Below are positions 26,609 to 33,521 of a stretch of DNA of 33,521 bases, piece by piece (position 1 is the stretch's first letter; every line of letters starts with the position of its first letter). Under the pieces are notes generated by a model, which was not told where the DNA came from, did not search any database, and saw nothing but the letters and a program-made list of their open reading frames with translations. Made by a program: the position numbers and the translations under genes. Source of the stretch: Nanobdellota archaeon (GTDB lineage: Archaea; Nanobdellota; Nanobdellia; Parvarchaeales; Parvarchaeaceae); assembly GCA_021802105.1 (NCBI GenBank), contig JAKAAW010000007.1, positions 1 to 33,521 on the forward strand, in the 5' to 3' direction.

Positions 26609-28177
26609 ATGGATCATGACCTCTTGCAGTTCACACGGTTAATGAAAAGGTCGTTAGAAAGCGGAAGGATACGCACAAAGAGTGATCTGTTTGCAGAAAA
26701 GAAGAGTATAGCCGCTGCTATCGGTGCCTCCACAATTCCAAAAAACAGCGAGATAATGGCGGCCTTCGGCGATATAGACCGCTCCAAGTTTTCCGATGTT
26801 CTCAGGTCAAAACCAATAAGGACGATGTCTGGAGTAAGCGTTGTGGCCCTCATGACAAAACCATACGACTGTCCTCATGGCACGTGTATATTCTGTCCAG
26901 GAGGAACCAGGTTTGGCACGCCGCAGAGCTACACAGGGTTCGAACCGGCGGCAAGAAGGGCAAAATTGAACTCTTACGACCCGTACTTACAGGTACAAGC
27001 GCGTCTAAAGCACTATCTCTTCCTAGGATACCCTCCTCAGAAGATAGAAGTTATAGTGATAGGTGGGACTTTTACCACGCTGCCTGAAACCTACCGGCAG
27101 AAGTTCATAACCGAGATATACAGGGCTCTCAACGATTTCCCGGAACAAAAGGCCGCCGGAATTAAATCGCTCACAGAAGAGAAAAAGGAGAATGAAACAA
27201 GCGGCATAAGATGTGTGGCACTCGCGGTCGAGACGAAACCAGAGAGATGCTCTGATAAGGATATATCTCGTATGGTGGAATATGGAGTAACTCGGGTTGA
27301 GATGGGTGTGCAGAGCGTCTACGACAGCGTTCTGAAGAGGAACAATAGAGGGCACACGATACAGGACGTGAAGGATTCTACAAGAAGATTAAAGGACAGG
27401 ACTTTCAAGGTCGACCACCACATCATGATCAATCTCCCATTCTCAGATGTGGACAAAGACATCAACAGTATAAATGCGCTCTGGGAGGATGATACGTTGA
27501 GACCAGATGCGATAAAAATATACCCTACTCTCGTTATAAAAGGGACGACTCTCTATAACATGTGGAAGACCGGTTCATACAAGACGTATCCTTTGGACAC
27601 AGTAATAGATATTATAGCTCGGGCGGAGACAAGCGCGCCGCGATGGCTCAGAATAATGAGAGTGGAGAGGGACATCCCATCCAACCTGATAGAAGAAGGT
27701 GTTAAGATACCGAACCTGAGACAGCTCGTCTCAGCAAGACTAGAGAAAATGGGCCGCAAACCGAATGATATAAGGAGTAGAGAGATAGGGCACGTTCCTA
27801 TCATGATGAAACCCGTAATATCAATCAACAGAGAAAATTATAGAGCTTCAAGTGGCGACGAGGTTTTCATAAGTTGTGATGATAAAGCAAATGATGCGAT
27901 AATAGGTTTTCTGCGCCTGAGGATACCCGACAGCAGAAAAGAGGCTTTGGTAAGGGAACTCCACGTATACGGGCAACAGAAGCTTCTTCTAGACCATTCG
28001 AGTGGCGGTTTCCAGCACGGCGGAATAGGGATGTCCTTGCTTGAACAGGCGGAAAAGATAGCAGGAGAGGAATATTCCCTGCGAAGGATAAAAGTTATAT
28101 CAGGAGTCGGAGTCAGGGAATATTACAGGAAATTCGGTTATAAACTTGAATCTAATTATATGGTGAAGGAGTTATAA
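26609..28177 (+). CDS. elp3: Elp3-type tRNA uridine-34 modification enzyme (radical SAM plus GNAT)
   Basis: TKPYDCPHGTCIFCPGG, ETRPDRC-like ETKPERCSDKD, C-terminal VRELHVYGQQ...GGIGMSLLEQAE. Confidence 0.95.
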   Translation: MDHDLLQFTRLMKRSLESGRIRTKSDLFAEKKSIAAAIGASTIPKNSEIMAAFGDIDRSKFSDVLRSKPIRTMSGVSVVALMTKPYDCPHGTCIFCPGGTRFGTPQSYTGFEPAARRAKLNSYDPYLQVQARLKHYLFLGYPPQKIEVIVIGGTFTTLPETYRQKFITEIYRALNDFPEQKAAGIKSLTEEKKENETSGIRCVALAVETKPERCSDKDISRMVEYGVTRVEMGVQSVYDSVLKRNNRGHTIQDVKDSTRRLKDRTFKVDHHIMINLPFSDVDKDINSINALWEDDTLRPDAIKIYPTLVIKGTTLYNMWKTGSYKTYPLDTVIDIIARAETSAPRWLRIMRVERDIPSNLIEEGVKIPNLRQLVSARLEKMGRKPNDIRSREIGHVPIMMKPVISINRENYRASSGDEVFISCDDKANDAIIGFLRLRIPDSRKEALVRELHVYGQQKLLLDHSSGGFQHGGIGMSLLEQAEKIAGEEYSLRRIKVISGVGVREYYRKFGYKLESNYMVKEL

Positions 28178-28181
28178 CAAA

Positions 28182-28694
28182 ATGGAAGAACAGATAAACA
28201 TGACGAACATAAGGGCGGAAAAGATGGCTGTCCAGAGGAAGTTCCTAAAGGCTATAGATGATGCCGGCGTGGAGCTGGAGCTGGATAGGAACACCGTAAC
28301 GCTATCCTCCGACAGCGGTTTTAGCATCCTGCTCGCGAAGAACGCCGTTCTGGCATTCAACAGAGGTTTCGATTCAAAAACATCAGCCTTGCTTCTGGAC
28401 GATGCGTACGATCTCGCGATAATAAACGTAGGGGATTTTGCGGGTTCGCAGAAAAGGCAGTCTGAACTCAAGGGCAGAGTTATAGGCACCAGAGGCATAA
28501 TAAAGAAAAGGCTTAGCATCGCAACTGGCTGTTACATAAAAATCTTCGGGAAAACAATAAGCGTGATAGGTCCGTATCAGAACCTGAACATTGCCGTTGA
28601 AGCTATAGAAATGCTTTTAAGCGGTGCGAAGCATAATAGTGTGTTTTCGATGATAGATCGTAGAAAACTAGAAAATATTGAGATATGGAAGTAG
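28182..28694 (+). CDS. KH-domain RNA-binding protein (Pno1/Dim2-like)
   Basis: LKGRVIGTRGIIKKRLSIATGCYIKIFGKTISVIGPYQNLNIAVEAIEMLLSG. Confidence 0.9.
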   Translation: MEEQINMTNIRAEKMAVQRKFLKAIDDAGVELELDRNTVTLSSDSGFSILLAKNAVLAFNRGFDSKTSALLLDDAYDLAIINVGDFAGSQKRQSELKGRVIGTRGIIKKRLSIATGCYIKIFGKTISVIGPYQNLNIAVEAIEMLLSGAKHNSVFSMIDRRKLENIEIWK

Positions 28695-30553
28695 CGGAAG
28701 AGTTAGCAAAAAAACAGCGTGCGATAAGCGTGACCGAGTTCTTCGAGAAGAACAGACACTTGCTAGGTTTCGATAACAAGCAGAAAGCTCTAATGACATG
28801 TGTGAAGGAAGCGGTTGACAACTCCTTAGATGCCTGTGAGGAGCTAGGGCACATACAAGAGCAGCAAAAGGAAACGGTATCTCTACCAGAAATAACGGTA
28901 GAGGTAAAACCGTTGAGCGATAACTACCAGATATTGGATGAAAAGTCGAGCATAGCGCAGCTTTTCGTACAGAAAAACCAATATTCTATTCTTTACAAAG
29001 GTAGAAGTGAGACAAAACAGATAAGGGGTGGCAAGGTATCGTTCAAGGTAGGAGACGCAGAGATTACGATAACAGAAGAGAAGGACAGGCTATCAGCCAC
29101 TCTAAATGGCCAACAGCTGCGCATGAAGAAAACCGCGCCCACCTTTAAGATAAGGATACTCGACAACGGGCCTGGGATCCTTCCATCTAAGATACCTGAT
29201 ATATTTGGTAGGATGCTTTACGGAAGCAAGTTTCAGTCAATGAAACAGGGAAGAGGGCAACAGGGTATCGGTATACACTCCGCTGTGCTTTATGCCCAAC
29301 TTACAACCGGTAAACCAGCCACAGTGATCTCAAAGATAAGCAGCCAAAAGAAGGGTACGACGATGAAAGTGCAGATAAACATAACCAAGAATGAGCCAGA
29401 AGTTCTTGAGAAAGGGGAGGGGGATTTCCCGTATGAACACGGCACGCAGGTTGAAATAGAAATAGAAGGGATATATGTGGCAGGGACAAAAGGGATTGAT
29501 GAGTACATAAGAAGGACATCGCTAGTCAATCCTGCGGCGACTATCTATTATATAAATCCAAACGGCGACAAAACAACCTACAAAAGGGTGACCGACCATC
29601 TGCCGAAGGAACCCACTGCCATCAAACCGCACCCACAAGGGTTGGAGATAGGCATATTCATGAGAATCCTCAAAAACTCTACCGAAAGAACAGTCGCCTC
29701 CGTAATGGAGAACGAGCTGTCCAGAGTCAGCAGAGCAGTCGCAGACTCCACACTCAAGAGTGTAGGTCTTGATCCAAAGACAAAGCCTGAAGACGTAACA
29801 AGAATAGAGGCACAGTCAATCCTAAAGGCTCTTCAGTCAATGGATCTTATGAGGCCGCAAACGGACTGCTTGTCGCCGATAGGACTGGAAGAGCTTGAGA
29901 AAAAGTTAAAGTCCGAGTTCAAAGCAGAGTATGTTAAAGCTGTCAGCAGAAAACCAGAGGTATACAGAGGCATGCCTTTCCAGATAGAAGCTGCCGTGGC
30001 ATACGGCGGTGATATAACTAATGATAAAGCGGCACTGTTAAGATACGCCAACAAGATACCTCTCCTTTTCGATTCGGCGTCTTGCGCGATAACGCAGAGT
30101 TTCATCGGCGTGGACTATTCAAGATATGGCATAAAAGCGGAGAACAAGGTGCCAATAGGTCCTTTCGTGTTTATAGTGCACATGGCGTCCGTGTGGGTCC
30201 CGTACACAAACGAAGGAAAAACCGCTGTTGCGAGTTACCCCGTGATAACAAAAGAGATAAAACTGGCCCTGCAGGAGTTGGTCAGAAGCATGTCATCGTT
30301 CCTTAACAAGAAGCATAGGAGTACACTTTTCGCCGAGAGAATAAATCTTTTCGACAAATACGGAATAGAACTTGCGTTCTCACTCTCAAAACTTATAAGC
30401 ATGGACGAGAAGAAAGTCCAGACAAAAATAAGTCAGATGCTTGAAAAGAAGAGGGATGAGGTAGAAGAGCATGTCAAGGAGACTCTCAGCACCACCGACG
30501 TCGTTTCAACAAAGATAAGCAGTGATACCGGATCGAACCCGGAAGAGGAGTAA
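28685..30553 (+). CDS. top6B: DNA topoisomerase VI subunit B
   Basis: VKEAVDNSLDACEELG, LDNGPGI, GRGQQGIGIHSAVLYAQ (GHKL ATPase). Confidence 0.97.
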   Translation: MEVAEELAKKQRAISVTEFFEKNRHLLGFDNKQKALMTCVKEAVDNSLDACEELGHIQEQQKETVSLPEITVEVKPLSDNYQILDEKSSIAQLFVQKNQYSILYKGRSETKQIRGGKVSFKVGDAEITITEEKDRLSATLNGQQLRMKKTAPTFKIRILDNGPGILPSKIPDIFGRMLYGSKFQSMKQGRGQQGIGIHSAVLYAQLTTGKPATVISKISSQKKGTTMKVQINITKNEPEVLEKGEGDFPYEHGTQVEIEIEGIYVAGTKGIDEYIRRTSLVNPAATIYYINPNGDKTTYKRVTDHLPKEPTAIKPHPQGLEIGIFMRILKNSTERTVASVMENELSRVSRAVADSTLKSVGLDPKTKPEDVTRIEAQSILKALQSMDLMRPQTDCLSPIGLEELEKKLKSEFKAEYVKAVSRKPEVYRGMPFQIEAAVAYGGDITNDKAALLRYANKIPLLFDSASCAITQSFIGVDYSRYGIKAENKVPIGPFVFIVHMASVWVPYTNEGKTAVASYPVITKEIKLALQELVRSMSSFLNKKHRSTLFAERINLFDKYGIELAFSLSKLISMDEKKVQTKISQMLEKKRDEVEEHVKETLSTTDVVSTKISSDTGSNPEEE

Positions 30554-30554
30554 C

Positions 30555-31646
30555 ATGGCGGAAGATAGCAGCAAGAAAAAAGCTAAAGTGCTCGAGGACC
30601 TTGGTCTAGGGCTTTACAAACAGATAGAGAAAGGGGAGAATCCGTACGTTACCGTACCTATAAGAGGTCTGTCAAACGTAAAGTACAGTAAGGAGAAAGG
30701 GATCCTGACCTTGGGCAGCGGCGTGTCTAGGAGATATTTCCTCAACGTGGGTCACGTAAGGAAGTTCGTGCAGACAGTAGCGGTGGCGTCACTGAGTAAG
30801 AATCTGATAGAGAGCGACAAGCACACGAGCCTTAGGGACGTGTTCTACCAGATGAGAAGGACGATACCCGGTACAAAAGTAGACGTCGTAGACGACCAGA
30901 CAGAAACGGACAAGGCAGTGGAAGACCTTGAGCTTATAACGGATCTCACCAGGGAGCAGCTTCACATAACCGCCAATAAGAACGGCGCAGTTGCCGGAGA
31001 TGTAATAATAGAGGACCGCGGCGACACGATAGACTGGTCCAAAATGGGAAGTGGAGGTTGGGCGATCCCAAGTACCACAGAGGACATAACATTCAAAAAA
31101 GTGAACGCAAAGTTCGTCCTATACATGGAGAAAGCGGCCATATGGGACAGACTCAATGAGGATAAGGCATGGAAAAAACTTAACTGCGTAATAATCGCAA
31201 GCCAAGGACAGGCAACCAGAGGCATAAGGAGACTTCTGCAGAGGCTTTACACGGAGCAGAACCTTCCTGTTTACGTCCTCACGGACTTCGACCCATGGGG
31301 TTTCTACATTTACTCTGCGATAAAGTTCGGTTCGATAAGTCTAGCACATGCGTCGGAGAAGTTGGCGCTTCCACAGGCAAAGTTTATGGGGCTGCTCGCC
31401 GATGATATAGAGAGGTACGACCTTAAGAGGCATCTGATAAAGTTCAAGGACGTCGACTCATCGCGACTCCAGCAGATAAAGGGGTATGAGTGGTTCAGGA
31501 ACAATAAGGCATGGATGGAAGAGCTTAACAAGATGGAGAAGATAGGTTCGAAAGTGGAGCTTAACGCTTTCACTGCAAAAGGTCTGTCTTTCATGACGGA
31601 GAAGTACCTGCCGGAAAAGATAAAAGAAGACAAGTTTTTGGACTGA
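30555..31646 (+). CDS. top6A: DNA topoisomerase VI subunit A (Spo11-like)
   Basis: LRDVFYQMRRTIPGTKVD (catalytic Tyr), VLTDFDPWGFYIYSAIKFGS (Toprim). Confidence 0.97.
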   Translation: MAEDSSKKKAKVLEDLGLGLYKQIEKGENPYVTVPIRGLSNVKYSKEKGILTLGSGVSRRYFLNVGHVRKFVQTVAVASLSKNLIESDKHTSLRDVFYQMRRTIPGTKVDVVDDQTETDKAVEDLELITDLTREQLHITANKNGAVAGDVIIEDRGDTIDWSKMGSGGWAIPSTTEDITFKKVNAKFVLYMEKAAIWDRLNEDKAWKKLNCVIIASQGQATRGIRRLLQRLYTEQNLPVYVLTDFDPWGFYIYSAIKFGSISLAHASEKLALPQAKFMGLLADDIERYDLKRHLIKFKDVDSSRLQQIKGYEWFRNNKAWMEELNKMEKIGSKVELNAFTAKGLSFMTEKYLPEKIKEDKFLD

Positions 31647-31878
31647 CGCGTTAAACAAGTCGCGGTATATAGATGAAGTAGGTATCTGCAAATGAAGCTC
31701 GTGGGACGCTTATAACAGGATACTAGTCGAGGTTTGCACAAGTAGCCCTCCACAAAAAGCACCATTTTAAATTACGTGGCTTCAACCATAAAATTCCTTA
31801 AAGACAACAATTTTAAAAGGATAGCTATAATATCGGCACCTACAACCGTTCACCGTAAACAGCGGACTTATAAATTTA

Positions 31879-31902
31879 TATAAGATAAAAAGTATAAGAT
31901 AA
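31879..31902 (+). promoter_or_regulatory. 10-nt direct repeat tataagataa (31879-31888, 31893-31902) upstream of the MNT gene
   Basis: Exact repeat, 14-nt period, ending 1 nt before the ATG at 31904. Confidence 0.45.
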
Positions 31903-31903
31903 T

Positions 31904-32491
31904 ATGGTAAGCGAAGGTTATCGAGCGGTGATGGTTACAGAAGAGAGCTACGATCGGCTAATTAAGACTAGGACTGCTCTTTCTAGGCTAACTGGCAAGA
32001 AGGAAAGTATCAGTGGTTCTATCATGTACTTGCTTCAGAGGTCCTTGATTTCTGTCGGCTTGGATATGGACATAGAAAAATATATAATCGAAATTGTGGA
32101 AGAATTGAAAAAAATCGAGGAGGTAGACGGGATAGTCCTGTTCGGATCTATCGTAAAAGGAAATTATAACGATCTCAGTGACGTTGATCTGCTGATAATC
32201 ATGGAGGGAGACATCTACAGATTTGTGAAGAAACTGTGGGGCATAAGGAAAAAAACCATGCATTACGAAGAAAAATTTATGGAAGAGGGAAAATATTATA
32301 GGTTTAGTCCACTGGTATTACACGATACAGATCTAAAAAAGTTCAGTCCATTCTATTTCGATATAGTTGACTATGGCATAATCATGTACGAAAAGAACAA
32401 AGTCGTCACAACCTTTTTTAATTATATAAACAAATTTCCACATAAGAGACATATTACTGCAGCAGGCGTAGAACTCACATGGAGAAATTAG
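31904..32491 (+). CDS. MNT-type nucleotidyltransferase with N-terminal VapB-like segment
   Basis: IVLFGSIVKGNYNDLSDVDLLII (GSxxxG...SDxDLL); N-terminal YRAVMVTEESYDRLIKTRTALSRLTGKKESISGSIMYLLQRSL. Confidence 0.85.
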   Translation: MVSEGYRAVMVTEESYDRLIKTRTALSRLTGKKESISGSIMYLLQRSLISVGLDMDIEKYIIEIVEELKKIEEVDGIVLFGSIVKGNYNDLSDVDLLIIMEGDIYRFVKKLWGIRKKTMHYEEKFMEEGKYYRFSPLVLHDTDLKKFSPFYFDIVDYGIIMYEKNKVVTTFFNYINKFPHKRHITAAGVELTWRN

Positions 32492-32883
32492 GCACAAGGG
32501 CAATCGATAGCGCAGAACATTGGTATTCTGTAGCGGAAGACTCGATTAAACTTGAGAATTACGATACTGCCGTTTATGGTATGGAGATGTCTCTGGAGAT
32601 AGGGATGAAAGGGATATTGATGAAAAATAAGATAGACTATCCTAAAATACATGACGTGACTGCAGTGCTCAGGAGCAGGGCTGGACGGCTTAAACTGAGC
32701 AGACAGTTCAGCGACAGGATGGATGATATGCTTGAGACTTTTCAGATTCTGTTGAAATACAGGAACGACGCGGGGTATTTGTTCTCAGGAGCTTCCGATC
32801 CAGCGGTGTTAAAGGAGGTCGCCGTCGAAAACATAGAAAAAGTACGCGAATATCTAGACCTATTAAGGAAAGAGATATTGTGA
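32479..32883 (+). CDS. HEPN-domain protein
   Basis: AEHWYSVAEDSIKLENYDTAVYGMEMSLEIGMKGILM; overlaps the MNT gene by 13 nt; RNDAGY near the C-terminus. Confidence 0.8.
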   Translation: MEKLGTRAIDSAEHWYSVAEDSIKLENYDTAVYGMEMSLEIGMKGILMKNKIDYPKIHDVTAVLRSRAGRLKLSRQFSDRMDDMLETFQILLKYRNDAGYLFSGASDPAVLKEVAVENIEKVREYLDLLRKEIL

Positions 32884-33086
32884 TTATATTGGAAGAATCA
32901 GTAAATGTGTAAGCCCCGAAAAAGCAAGCACGTTCAATTTCGTAAAGTATCTCACTGTGGACATAGTCTACCACAAGCTAAAACCTACAGAATGCTCAGC
33001 AGAACGCTCAAAAATCTGATTTTCTTAGATTAAAATCGTGTAAGAGCCTATAAAGTTTTTTGGTCAAAAGCTGATAGCGGTTACCT

Positions 33087-33139
33087 TTATAAAGCATGGG
33101 CGGAAAAAACCCATCTCTTCAGAGGTGGGAGGATGTCAC
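33087..33139 (+). mobile_element. solo IS200/IS605 (IS1341-type) right-end / omegaRNA 3'-hairpin-like remnant
   Basis: gcatgggcggaaaaaa-CCCATCTC-ttca-GAGGTGGG-aggatgtcac; 8-bp stem (one G-U pair); no tnpB ORF adjacent. Confidence 0.65.
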
Positions 33140-33419
33140 AAGCCATCACACCAAGTCCCAGTCGGCATGAAATACATATAGGTATATTCTCGCCTGCATC
33201 GTCATTGTCATCTACAGTGACGAGTTTTTCAAACTTTCTAGCCTGAATATGGAAAAGATATTATAAAATATACTCAAGACGTGCATAGTTTTAGTTTACA
33301 CTGTGATCCTGGCCAGTCTAGATGCGGCACTGCGGATCGATGATTGGATAGCAGTCTAAAACGTCTTCCGGTTAAGTATAATGGACTCTTGGAACTAACG
33401 GATATGAAACAAAAGACGT

Positions 33420-33521
33420 TTACAGTGACACTGTATAACCCTTTACACCGTCTCTGTCAGCTTCAAGATACCCCTCAGTACCGAGGCTCATCCTTGCTGT
33501 GCCCTTCTTTAACCCTGCACT
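33420..33521 (-). CDS. C-terminus of an unidentified protein running off the window edge
   Basis: Open frame SAGLKKGTARMSLGTEGYLEADRDGVKGYTVSL* on the minus strand. Confidence 0.5.
   Translation of the reverse strand, partial: SAGLKKGTARMSLGTEGYLEADRDGVKGYTVSL

Noticed and set aside
10708-31646. Inteins in rfcS, top6A/B or proS
   Set aside because: All these proteins read as continuous, normal-length sequences
31647-31800. C/D-box sRNA in the top6A-MNT intergenic region
   Set aside because: C-like 'agatgaag' is seen but no proper D box (CTGA) or second box pair
32884-33030. Remnant tnpB C-terminus upstream of the 33.1-kb hairpin
   Set aside because: Three-frame reading shows no convincing TnpB zinc-ribbon or RuvC motif
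1-33521. CRISPR array
   Set aside because: The only repeats seen are dispersed kilobases apart; no regularly spaced direct repeats

Overview
This 33.5-kb window is gene-dense and clearly archaeal. Markers include pelota, RFC small and large subunits, eS17, eS19, eL31 and eL39, PDCD5, prefoldin alpha, FtsY, Elp3, Topo VI A and B, archaeal-type ProRS, Trm5, Rpp21 and an RNase P RNA. The compact gene set and type-IV-pilin-like surface proteins suggest a DPANN/Micrarchaeota-like genome, but that is inference. RNA genes seen directly are tRNA-Glu(CTC) and RNase P RNA. Main items for a second look: (i) four scattered, tnpB-less copies of a motif resembling the right end/omegaRNA 3' hairpin of IS200/IS605 (IS1341-type) elements, all at gene 3' ends; (ii) a MNT/HEPN toxin-antitoxin-like pair in which the MNT protein has an extra N-terminal VapB-like segment and the HEPN motif is non-canonical, with 10-nt direct repeats just before the start codon; (iii) an AT-rich, frameshifted HD-hydrolase islet between pfdA and ftsY in a translation operon that also lacks the usual eIF6 and LX genes between eL31 and pfdA; (iv) a frameshift at a G8 run in a methyltransferase gene; (v) a 30-nt near-perfect palindrome over the padR start codon; (vi) a two-gene KaiC-like ATPase/winged-helix linker module; (vii) several family-orphan proteins. 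No CRISPR array was found. Family assignments come from motif recognition without database searches.
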